13,189 nt of DNA from assembly GCA_014728185.1 (NCBI GenBank), contig WJMB01000116.1, forward strand, positions 1 to 13,189. The letters are read 5' to 3'. Under the pieces are notes generated by a model. It was not told where the DNA came from, did not search any database, and worked only from the letters and a program-made list of their open reading frames with translations. The stretch's first letter is position 1, and the number at the start of each line of letters is the position of its first letter. The stretch is from Candidatus Coatesiibacteriota bacterium (GTDB taxonomy: Bacteria; RBG-13-66-14). Of this stretch, positions 1 through 5,845 are shown piece after piece. A program made the translations under genes and the position numbers.

Positions 1-1
1 C

Positions 2-721
2 CGCATCGCCGCCGAACTCGAGGTGGGTCTGATCTTCAAGGCCAGCTACGACAAGGCCAACCGCACCTCCGGTTCCAGTTTCCGCGGTCCGGGCCTCGAA
101 GAGGGCCTGCGCCTGCTCGCCGAGGTCCGCGAGTCGACGGGTCTGCCCGTGCTGACCGATGTGCACTCCCCGGCCGAGTCCGCCGCCGCCGGCGAGGTCG
201 TCGATATCGTCCAGGTGCCGGCCTTCCTCTGCCGCCAGACGGACCTGATCGAGGCCTGCGCGGCCACCGGACTGCCGGTCAACGTCAAGCGCGGCCAGTT
301 CCTGGCTCCCGACGACACCGCCCACATCGTCGCCAAGCTCCTCGACGGCGGCTGCCGGCGGATTATCCTCACCGAGCGCGGCTACAGCTTCGGCTACCAC
401 GACCTGGTGGTCGATCTTCGCGCCCTGACCGCCATGCGGTCCACCGGCGCCCTGGTCTGCTACGACGCCACGCACTCGTTGCAGCAGCCCGGGGGTGCCG
501 CCGGACACTCCGGCGGTCTACGCACCCTGGCTCCGCCGCTGTCTCGGGCCGCCGTCGCCTACGGCGTCGACACCGTCTTCTGCGAGGTCCATCCCGATCC
601 CCAACAAGCCAAAAGCGACGCCGCCACCCAACTGCCCCTGGAGCGCTTCGCCGAGTTCGCCGGTCAGCTCCTGGCCTTCGACGCCCTGCGTCGCCAGCTG
701 GGGGAGATCATCCTCGACTGA
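2..721 (+). CDS. kdsA: 3-deoxy-8-phosphooctulonate synthase (Kdo-8-P synthase), 5'-truncated by the window edge
   Basis: The enzyme condenses phosphoenolpyruvate with arabinose 5-phosphate to give Kdo 8-phosphate, the first committed step towards the Kdo of lipopolysaccharide; it is cytoplasmic. The reading frame is open from base 2, and codons before the GTG at 23 read RIAAELE in frame, so that GTG is internal and the true start lies outside the window. Family landmarks in order are FKASYDKANR, RGPGLEEGL, LTDVHSP, VQVPAFLCRQTDL, NVKRGQF, GYHDLVVD, YDATHSLQ and EVHPDPQQAKSDAATQLPL near the C-terminus. The SDA-TQLPL stretch resembles the metal-dependent (Aquifex-type) enzymes more than the CDG of E. 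coli; the N-terminal metal ligand needed to settle this is not in view. kdsC begins 17 bp downstream, so the two are surely cotranscribed. Confidence 0.95.
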   Translation, partial: RIAAELEVGLIFKASYDKANRTSGSSFRGPGLEEGLRLLAEVRESTGLPVLTDVHSPAESAAAGEVVDIVQVPAFLCRQTDLIEACAATGLPVNVKRGQFLAPDDTAHIVAKLLDGGCRRIILTERGYSFGYHDLVVDLRALTAMRSTGALVCYDATHSLQQPGGAAGHSGGLRTLAPPLSRAAVAYGVDTVFCEVHPDPQQAKSDAATQLPLERFAEFAGQLLAFDALRRQLGEIILD

Positions 722-738
722 GACAACGGAGGATCGTT

Positions 739-1305
739 TTGAGCAACCCAGCCTACCCGGGTCGCGCCCGCATCGACGACCTGACCGACCGCGCCGCCGG
801 CGTGAAGGTTTTGCTCACCGACGTCGACGGCGTGATGACCCGAGGCGAGATTTTTACTGACGGCGCCGGAGTACCGATAAAGCTATTCAACGTCAAGGAC
901 GGCATGGGGCTGTACCTGCTCGGGCGCGCCGGGATCGCCCGCGGCGTGATCACCGGCAAGAGCTCGGAGGCCGTCGCCTGTCGCAGCGACGAGCTGAGCC
1001 TCGAGTTCTGCTACCAGGGCGTGATGAATAAAGGCGCCCTGCTGGAAGGCGTCCTCGAGGAGTGCGCGTGCACGGCACGGGAGCTGGCCTACATCGGCGA
1101 CGACCTCAACGACCTGCCCCTGCTCTACGTTGCCGGGCTGGCCTGCTGCCCCGCCGACGCCGCCGCTGACGTCCACGAGAGCGTCCATTACATCTGCGCC
1201 GCCCGGGGGGGCGGTGGCGTGGTGCGCGAGGTCTGCGAGCTGATCCTGAAGGCCCAGGGGCTGTGGGAGGGTTTTGTGGAGGGGTGGGCGCGGGGTAAAC
1301 TATAA
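739..1305 (+). CDS. kdsC: Kdo-8-phosphate phosphatase, HAD family
   Basis: It hydrolyses Kdo 8-phosphate to Kdo plus phosphate, directly after KdsA. At 188 residues it matches the usual KdsC size, a HAD hydrolase without a cap domain that normally forms tetramers. Visible motifs are the nucleophile loop TDVDGVMT (Asp28 and Asp30), ITGKSS (residues 71-76, HAD motif II), the lysine in NKGALLE (Lys98, motif III) and GDDLNDLP (Asp121, Asp122 and Asp125, metal binding). The RGGGGVVREVCE tail (156-167) corresponds to the conserved glycine-rich C-terminus that reaches a neighbouring subunit. The start is a TTG, chosen because GGAGGA at 728-733 sits 5 bp before it and no better start exists before the DVDG motif. 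Confidence 0.95.
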   Translation: MSNPAYPGRARIDDLTDRAAGVKVLLTDVDGVMTRGEIFTDGAGVPIKLFNVKDGMGLYLLGRAGIARGVITGKSSEAVACRSDELSLEFCYQGVMNKGALLEGVLEECACTARELAYIGDDLNDLPLLYVAGLACCPADAAADVHESVHYICAARGGGGVVREVCELILKAQGLWEGFVEGWARGKL

Positions 1306-1317
1306 TTAGAGGTTAAA

Positions 1318-2187
1318 ATGAGTTGGCTCTTCTTTTTGGATGAAAGTGGTCACGACCATAAAAATACCCCCTTTGAAGTACGAGGGGGAATAGCACTTAA
1401 AGATAATCGTATCTGGCCGTTTATTCGTCAAATCAAAGAGCTAGAGATTGCTTTGTTTGGTAGAGAGATGATTAATTATGGTAAAGAAATTAAGGGCGAA
1501 AGATTACTTAATAGAGAGAGATACAAAATGTCAAGAAAAGCAATACTCGATCCTGTAACCAGGCGAACATTATGCAACTCATTACTTAATAAGTCAGGTA
1601 AAAACCCAAAAGGTTATGAATTAGTTGCTTATCATCAAACCTGCATCGAATTTGCACAAAAAATAATGCAGATACTACTTGATAACAATGCTGTTATTTT
1701 TGCATCGCTAATACCTAAGGGAACTAAAAAGCCATCTGGAATGATTGCTTGTAACTTTTTAAGAAAAGATTTAGTCTTCTTATTCGAAAGGTATTTTTAC
1801 TTCCTTGAAAGAGAAGATGAATATGGGCTTATAATTATGGATGAAACAGATAAAAAAGAGGATATTAGCTTCGTAACTCGATTACATAAATACTTTACAT
1901 TAACCGCAAATGGACGTTATCGAACATCCAGGATAATCCCTGTGCCTCTATTTGTGTCTTCAGATATGTCTTATCCCGTACAAGCCGCAGATGTATGTAT
2001 TTATTGTATCAATTGGGGATTTAGATTAAAATACTATAGTCATGCGGAATACAGAAGGGAAATAGCTGATGAATTTGGACCATCTATTGCAAGACTTCAG
2101 TATAAGGGTTCAATTAGTGTCGATGATCAACAAAAAGATATTTATGGTATTGTATACGTGCCTGATCCTTATTCGTCAAGAGACTAA
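1318..2187 (+). CDS. DUF3800 domain protein, AT-rich likely horizontally acquired gene
   Basis: The 289-residue protein has the hallmarks of the DUF3800 family, whose biochemical function I cannot state from sequence. These are an N-terminal FFLDESG (Asp8, Glu9), an EIKGERLL segment (residues 57-64), a central IIMDE (Asp175, Glu176) and a late VQAADVCIYC (Asp225). Conserved acidic residues spread like this would suit a metal-dependent nuclease fold, but that is inference. There is no signal peptide or membrane segment. Base composition is unlike every neighbour: bases 1501-1560 are 20/60 G+C, against 42/60 at 2401-2460, and codons are A/T-ending. The ATG lies only 12 bp after the kdsC stop, with AGAGGT ahead of it, so the gene may borrow the kds transcript. 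It separates kdsC from kdsD and reads as an insertion into that operon. Confidence 0.85.
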   Translation: MSWLFFLDESGHDHKNTPFEVRGGIALKDNRIWPFIRQIKELEIALFGREMINYGKEIKGERLLNRERYKMSRKAILDPVTRRTLCNSLLNKSGKNPKGYELVAYHQTCIEFAQKIMQILLDNNAVIFASLIPKGTKKPSGMIACNFLRKDLVFLFERYFYFLEREDEYGLIIMDETDKKEDISFVTRLHKYFTLTANGRYRTSRIIPVPLFVSSDMSYPVQAADVCIYCINWGFRLKYYSHAEYRREIADEFGPSIARLQYKGSISVDDQQKDIYGIVYVPDPYSSRD

Positions 2188-2248
2188 AAAAGGGGCGGTA
2201 AAGCCCTCAGAGCCGCAGCAAAAACCGCAACTCCTCGGCCGAACCGCC
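2186..2248 (-). ncRNA. Candidate small RNA (about 63 nt) with paired ends and U-run
   Basis: Reading the - strand from the predicted start at 2248, the transcript would begin GGCGGUUCGGCCG and end ACCGCCCCUUUUUU. The first six bases (2248-2243) are the exact complement of bases 2199-2194, and six Us (2191-2186) follow. An alternative short terminator stem, GGGC with GCCC, is also possible just before the U-run. The U-run overlaps the TAA stop of the DUF3800 gene, so the RNA is antisense to the junction between that gene and the kdsD leader. I do not recognise it as a known RNA family, and no peptide is evident. The call rests on promoter, structure and terminator occurring together in the right order. 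Confidence 0.5.
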
Positions 2249-2254
2249 AGAGAG

Positions 2255-2282
2255 AGTATAGCACGAACTTACATTTTGTCAA
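2255..2282 (-). promoter_or_regulatory. Sigma70-type promoter, - strand, for the candidate small RNA
   Basis: On the - strand a perfect TTGACA -35 (complement of 2277-2282) is followed after 16 bp by TATACT (complement of 2255-2260), a 5/6 match to the -10 consensus. The predicted start falls about 7 bp on, near 2248, exactly at the first base of the self-complementary segment. It points away from kdsD, so it cannot serve that gene. Confidence 0.6.
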
Positions 2283-2297
2283 CTCCATCAGGCTACA

Positions 2298-3287
2298 ATG
2301 AAAACCAACGATCAGCTCATCGACGTCGGGCGCGAGGTCCTCGAGATAGAAGCCTCCGCCCTGGCCGCCCTGGCGGGACGCCTCGACGACTCCTTCGCCG
2401 GAGCCGTCCGCTTGCTGCGCGACTGCCGCGGTCGCGTCGTGGTCACCGGAATGGGCAAGAGCGGCCACATCGCCCACAAAGTCGCCGCCACCCTGGCCTC
2501 GACGGGCACCCCGGCCTTCTTCCTCCACCCCGGCGAAGCCGCCCACGGCGATCTGGGTATGGTCACAGCCGCCGACGTGGTGCTGGCCTTTTCCAACTCA
2601 GGTCGAACCGCGGAGCTGCTGGCTCTGCTCGAGCCCCTGTCCGCCCTCGGCGCGCCCCTGATCGCCGTCGTCGGCGACGACGCCTCGCCCCTGGCGGTGT
2701 CGGCGACGGTCTCCCTGGAAGCCGCCGTCGAGCGCGAAGCCTGTCCGTTGAACCTGGCCCCGACCACCTCGACAACGACGGCGCTGGCCCTGGGCGACGC
2801 CCTGGCCGTGGCCCTGATGGAGCTGCGCCAGTTCAAGGCCGACGACTTCGCCCGCTTCCACCCCGGCGGCCGCCTCGGCGAACGCCTGCGCTCGTTGAGT
2901 GTCAAAGAACTGATGGTCACCGGTGAGCGCTTCCCCGTCGTGAAAACCACCGCAGGTTTCGACGAGACCATCGCCGTGTTGACCGAAAAGCGCCAGGGCA
3001 TCGTGGCGGTGGTCGACGACGCCGGAGGCCTGGCCGGGGTGATCTCCAATGGCGACGTGCTGCGCCTGCTGGCTAACGGGCGGACCGCTGCGAAACCCGC
3101 CGCCGGGGCGATGATGTCGACGGGACCCAAGACGATCACACCGGACAAAAGCGCCGAGAACGCCGTGGCCCTGATGGAAAGCCACAACATCACCGCCCTG
3201 GTAGTCGTCGACGACGGGCGTCCCCTGGGGCTGTTCCACCTCCACGACGCCCTGGGCCGCCGCCAGTTCTGGACCTCCCGGGAGTGA
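2298..3287 (+). CDS. kdsD: Arabinose-5-phosphate isomerase, KdsD/KpsF family
   Basis: It interconverts ribulose 5-phosphate and arabinose 5-phosphate, the sugar substrate of KdsA, so this gene feeds the first enzyme of the same operon. The 329 residues match the E. coli KdsD length. A sugar isomerase (SIS) domain fills about residues 35-200, with GMGKSGHI (51-58), HPGEAAHGDLG (77-87), the SNSGRT phosphosugar loop (99-104), PTTSTT (155-160) and FHPGGRLG (187-194). Two CBS domains follow at roughly 203-262 and 268-325; in the family these are regulatory. The ATG at 2298 has only a weak ribosome site (AGG at 2290-2292), but the protein aligns from its first helix. A 110-bp gap separates it from DUF3800, with no clear + strand promoter, so it is probably read from upstream. 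The symbol kpsF would fit equally on sequence; the kdsA/kdsC neighbours favour kdsD. Confidence 0.95.
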   Translation: MKTNDQLIDVGREVLEIEASALAALAGRLDDSFAGAVRLLRDCRGRVVVTGMGKSGHIAHKVAATLASTGTPAFFLHPGEAAHGDLGMVTAADVVLAFSNSGRTAELLALLEPLSALGAPLIAVVGDDASPLAVSATVSLEAAVEREACPLNLAPTTSTTTALALGDALAVALMELRQFKADDFARFHPGGRLGERLRSLSVKELMVTGERFPVVKTTAGFDETIAVLTEKRQGIVAVVDDAGGLAGVISNGDVLRLLANGRTAAKPAAGAMMSTGPKTITPDKSAENAVALMESHNITALVVVDDGRPLGLFHLHDALGRRQFWTSRE

Positions 3288-3316
3288 ACAACACCGCGTC
3301 AGAGTGAACCCGGCGA

Positions 3317-3339
3317 GTCACTGACATTACGTCAGTGAC
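3317..3339. promoter_or_regulatory. Operator-like perfect inverted repeat over the dnaJ promoter
   Basis: GTCACTGAC (3317-3325), a 5-bp spacer and GTCAGTGAC (3331-3339) form a perfect 9-bp dyad. It covers the whole -35 and the first half of the spacer, the usual place for a repressor site. There is no T-run after it, so it is unlikely to be a terminator for kdsD. It is not the CIRCE heat-shock operator (TTAGCACTC with a 9-bp spacer), so HrcA control is not supported; the cognate regulator is unknown. Confidence 0.6.
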
Positions 3340-3350
3340 CGTTGTATAAT
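3321..3350 (+). promoter_or_regulatory. Sigma70-type promoter of dnaJ
   Basis: CTGACA (3321-3326, 5/6 match to TTGACA) and a perfect TATAAT (3345-3350) are spaced by 18 bp. Transcription should begin near 3357, giving dnaJ a leader of about 50 nt. This is the best + strand promoter in the window, and its -35 lies inside the inverted repeat at 3317-3339. Confidence 0.7.
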
Positions 3351-3406
3351 AGTGGCCGATTTGCCTTCGAGAAGCAACGACCACACTGTATGTTGAACGG
3401 GATCAG

Positions 3407-4465
3407 ATGAGCATCCATCGCCGCGACTACTACGAAGTGCTCGAGATCGAGCGCAACGCCGACGAGACGACGATCAAGAAGGCCTATCGCAAGAAGGCCC
3501 TCGAGTACCACCCCGACCGTAATCCGGGCGACCCCGCGGCCGAGGAGCGCTTCAAGGAGGCATCCGAGGCCTATCAGGTGCTCTCGGACCGGCAGAAGCG
3601 CGAGCTCTACGATCGCTATGGTCACGACGGCCTTCAGGGGCGCGGTTATCAGGGCTTCGACGACGTCTCCGACATCTTCGACCTCTTCGGCGATCTCTTC
3701 GGCGGGATGTTCGGCGGCGGGGCGCGGCGCCGCGGCTCGCGCATCCGCCGTGGCGGCAACCTGTCCGCCGAGATAACCCTGACCTATAACGAGGTCCTCG
3801 AGGACACCGACAAACGGATCGAGATAACCCGCGAGGAACTCTGCACTCACTGCGGCGGCGACGGCGCCGAGCCCGGTTATCCCCCCAAGACCTGCAACCG
3901 CTGTCGCGGTCGGGGGCGGATCGTCCAGCAGGCCGGTTTCCTGCGCCTCGAAACACCCTGCCCGCAATGCGACGGTACCGGTCGCGTCGTCGATAAGCCC
4001 TGCTCAGAATGCGACGGGCGTGGTCGCGGCCTGGTCCGGCGCAGTCTCGAGGTGCGCATCCCCGCCGGGATCGACGACGGCCAGCGCATCCGGATCTCCG
4101 GCGAGGGCCACGACGGCTCCGCCTCCGCTCACAGCGGCGACCTGTTCCTCACCGTCCACCTGGCCGAGCATAAGCACTTCACCCGCCGGGGACGCGATCT
4201 GCTGCTGACCCTCGAACTCACCCCACCACAACTGGCCCTGGGCGCCCACGTCGAGGTGCCCACCCTCACCGGCTCCACCACCCTGAAGATCCCCGCCGGC
4301 ACTCAACCCGACCACGTCTTCACCATCCGCCGCGAAGGCTTCCCCAGGGTGGGCGGCGGACGACGTGGCGACCTGCTGGTCACCGTCAAAACCTGGGTGC
4401 CCAAAAGACTGAGCCGGGAACAGAAGCGTCTGCTCGAAGAACTCCAGCGTACCCTGGACAAGTAG
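3407..4465 (+). CDS. dnaJ: Chaperone protein DnaJ (type I Hsp40)
   Basis: This is the co-chaperone that delivers unfolded clients to DnaK and stimulates its ATPase through the J domain. It has 352 residues against about 375 for E. coli DnaJ, the difference lying mainly in a short Gly/Phe linker. The J domain (7-72) has the HPD triad at 35-37. The linker (about 83-106) is rich in Asp, Phe and Gly (FGDLFGGMFGGG). Four CxxCxGxG zinc modules start at Cys146, Cys163, Cys185 and Cys199, and two beta-barrel client-binding domains follow to residue 330. All four modules are intact, so it is a true type I protein. It stands alone: no grpE or dnaK is adjacent and promoter 3321-3350 is its own. The ribosome site is weak (CGGGA at 3398-3402). 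Confidence 0.95.
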   Translation: MSIHRRDYYEVLEIERNADETTIKKAYRKKALEYHPDRNPGDPAAEERFKEASEAYQVLSDRQKRELYDRYGHDGLQGRGYQGFDDVSDIFDLFGDLFGGMFGGGARRRGSRIRRGGNLSAEITLTYNEVLEDTDKRIEITREELCTHCGGDGAEPGYPPKTCNRCRGRGRIVQQAGFLRLETPCPQCDGTGRVVDKPCSECDGRGRGLVRRSLEVRIPAGIDDGQRIRISGEGHDGSASAHSGDLFLTVHLAEHKHFTRRGRDLLLTLELTPPQLALGAHVEVPTLTGSTTLKIPAGTQPDHVFTIRREGFPRVGGGRRGDLLVTVKTWVPKRLSREQKRLLEELQRTLDK

Positions 4466-4526
4466 ACGGACCTCGGCGGAACCCGGCGTCGGCCCGACAG
4501 CGCCCTCTTCGCACAACCGGTAGGCT

Positions 4527-4543
4527 TTGGCACGTTTCTTGCG
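4527..4543 (+). promoter_or_regulatory. Sigma54-type -24/-12 promoter match, rightward (copy 1 left arm)
   Basis: TTGGCACGTTTCTTGCG fits the RpoN consensus TGGCACG-N4-TTGC, with the invariant GG and GC separated by 10 bp. A start would be expected near 4554. Reading right, it enters the gene-poor stretch before the DUF1844 operon. Whether it is used, or is only a palindrome resembling the consensus, cannot be told here; no RpoN or enhancer-binding protein gene is in the window. Confidence 0.4.
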
Positions 4544-4580
4544 CACTCGAACGCGGATTGTTCGGAGGCCCGTCTCCTTC

Positions 4581-4597
4581 CGCAAGAAACGTGCCAA
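4581..4597 (-). promoter_or_regulatory. Sigma54-type -24/-12 promoter match, leftward (copy 1 right arm)
   Basis: This is the exact reverse complement of 4527-4543, so it gives the same consensus match on the - strand, with an expected start near 4570. It faces the rightward site, and the two transcripts would overlap by about 17 bp. Leftward transcription would run antisense into dnaJ. Confidence 0.35.
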
Positions 4598-4645
4598 AGC
4601 CGGGCCTGGGCAGGGACTTATCCTGGGGAGGGTCCGCCGAGGTCC

Positions 4646-5485
4646 CGGCCGATTGCTAAACGACGGGGATAATCACTACCGACGGAGCACAATCGTTAAC
4701 GATGATCGCTGTTGCGCCCTCGGCGTCGACTCGTTGAGCATCGAGCTGATGCATTGTTAACCAAGCCGCAGCCAGCTTTTATTTAGGTCTTCGCTCGTTG
4801 AAGCTACCGGACCAACCGTTGGGCAATCATCTTCCTGGTTTGCCACGGCGCCGAATACAGTTAAGGCCACCGCCACAAATCGTCTGCCATAATGGTGACA
4901 GCGGTTGAGCTATAACGTACTATTCAACAATTTTTTAATGCAACAGGGGATGTACAGGGACTAAAACAGGCTTGGCACCACCCACGTCGTCAGACCGGCC
5001 AAGACAAGGCTGATACATGACAACGGTAAGCATCGCTTCAGATTAACACCTCACCATGTGGTACGCTACGGGCGCTTCTTCACTTGCAATTATAAGATAT
5101 TATTGCGCTTAGGCCTCAACTGATTGTATGTGACTGCTATCATAAGCAATCGACCAAACCGCCACGAATCGTCTAGGCGGGACACCGAATAATGTGGAAT
5201 ACCATCCAATCTGCCACAAACAGCATTTGCAGTGTACACGCTCAACCATCTGCTAACTCCAATTTATAAACGTTATTCTGTTTTGTTCTGCTACATTGCC
5301 GTTAAGTGATCCCTAATTCTATAACCTACCTACATCAACCTATCCGTATTATCAGCAGATTGTAATCGAAATCCGCTCCGTACAGGCTACACGATCCCCA
5401 TAGGCATGCTGATAAACGAACAAGTGGCAATCCCGTGGACGGTTTTCGAGAACCAGACAACGACAACCACTGGTGGGAGGAGACG
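4646..5485. other. Gene-poor intergenic region of lower G+C
   Basis: I see no protein gene, tRNA, or conserved RNase P, tmRNA or SRP RNA landmark here. Composition shifts: 60-base samples at 4921-4980 and 5221-5280 are each 24/60 G+C, well below the flanking genes. Minor structures are a perfect 12-bp palindrome ATCGTTAACGAT (4692-4703) and a near-duplicate 17-mer, ACCGCCACAAATCGTCT at 4869-4885 against ACCGCCACGAATCGTCT at 5158-5174. It could be a decayed insertion or an unrecognised RNA locus. Confidence 0.5.
5296..5325 (+). promoter_or_regulatory. Possible sigma70-type promoter for the DUF1844-deoC operon
   Basis: TTGCCG (5296-5301, 4/6) and TATAAC (5320-5325, 5/6) are spaced by 18 bp, about 160 bp before the first gene. 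It is the best + strand candidate I find in this gap, but such matches are expected by chance in AT-richer DNA. Confidence 0.3.
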
Positions 5486-5845
5486 ATGAGCGACGAGGAA
5501 CGAATCCACGAGGCTCGCTTCACCGCCCTGATCTACTCCCTGCACTCCCAGGCGATGATCCAGTTGGGCAAGCTGGCCGAACCGGGCAGCGGGGAGATCA
5601 AGCGCGACCTGAACGGAGCCCGGGGGACCATAGACCTGCTTGAGACCCTGGTCTGGAAGGTGAAACGCGGCGCCGACCAACAGGAGTTAAAGGCACTCGA
5701 CGGCCTGTTGACCGAGCTGCGGCTCAACTTCATCGACGAGTCGGGCGGCGGCGAGAGTACCGCCGAGGAGCCCACGGAGGAGGACGAAACGAAGGACGAT
5801 GGCGACGATGGATCCCCAGAGGACGCTGCCGGAGAGACGGATTGA
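5486..5845 (+). CDS. DUF1844 family protein with acidic tail
   Basis: A 119-residue cytoplasmic protein of unknown function. Residues 11-83 match the DUF1844 pattern: RFTALIYSLHSQAMIQLGKL, then DLNGARGTIDLLETL, then LDGLLTELRLNFID, which should be largely helical. Residues 86-119 are a low-complexity tail rich in Glu and Asp. The ATG at 5486 is preferred over an in-frame ATG at 5435, because GGGAGGA (5475-5481) lies 4 bp before it and the upstream 17 residues have no family counterpart. It opens the operon, and its 3' end overlaps deoC out of frame by up to 47 bp. In other bacteria DUF1844 genes are often small neighbours of housekeeping genes, which gives little functional guidance. Confidence 0.8.
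   Translation: MSDEERIHEARFTALIYSLHSQAMIQLGKLAEPGSGEIKRDLNGARGTIDLLETLVWKVKRGADQQELKALDGLLTELRLNFIDESGGGESTAEEPTEEDETKDDGDDGSPEDAAGETD

Larger units (their letters stand above)
4468..4645. repeat. Two-tier palindromic element, copy 1
   Basis: The element starts 3 bp after the dnaJ stop. Outer arms GGACCTCGGCGGA (4468-4480) and its exact complement (4633-4645) enclose perfect 21-bp inner arms (4523-4543 and 4581-4601) around a 37-nt loop (4544-4580). The inner arms start GGCTTTGGCACG and share their 17-bp core TTGGCACGTTTCTTGCG with copy 2 at 8524-8707. As RNA it would fold into a long interrupted hairpin; as DNA it is a strong cruciform candidate. No transposase is nearby. It resembles REP- or MITE-like intergenic repeats in position, but I know no described family with this sequence. 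Confidence 0.8.

Noticed and set aside
2276..2299. A + strand promoter for kdsD: TTGTCA (2276-2281) with TACAAT (2294-2299).
   Set aside because: The hexamers are only 12 bp apart and the second overlaps the kdsD start codon. The same bases give a properly spaced promoter on the - strand instead.
2069..2926. A 285-codon + strand frame bridging the DUF3800 end and kdsD.
   Set aside because: It is out of frame with both recognised proteins, and past 2298 it is an Arg/Pro-rich shadow of kdsD.
3317..3339. The inverted repeat after kdsD as an intrinsic terminator or as a CIRCE element.
   Set aside because: No T-run follows on either strand, and the half-sites and spacer do not match CIRCE (TTAGCACTC, 9-bp spacer). 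Its overlap with a promoter favours an operator.
4527..4760. Open frame starting MARFLR with RKKRAKA further on, with a look-alike at 8575-8781 (MARFLR ... RKKRANA), suggesting a small basic protein family.
   Set aside because: The shared residues are just the two inverted-repeat arms read in frame. Loop differences fall on all codon positions without third-position bias, and the same peptide start arises on the - strand from the other arm. The repeat explains the similarity.
4646..5485. tRNA, RNase P, tmRNA or SRP RNA in the long gap.
   Set aside because: I searched for the T-arm GTTCGAATC type motif, RNase P and SRP conserved cores and tmRNA ends by eye and found none.
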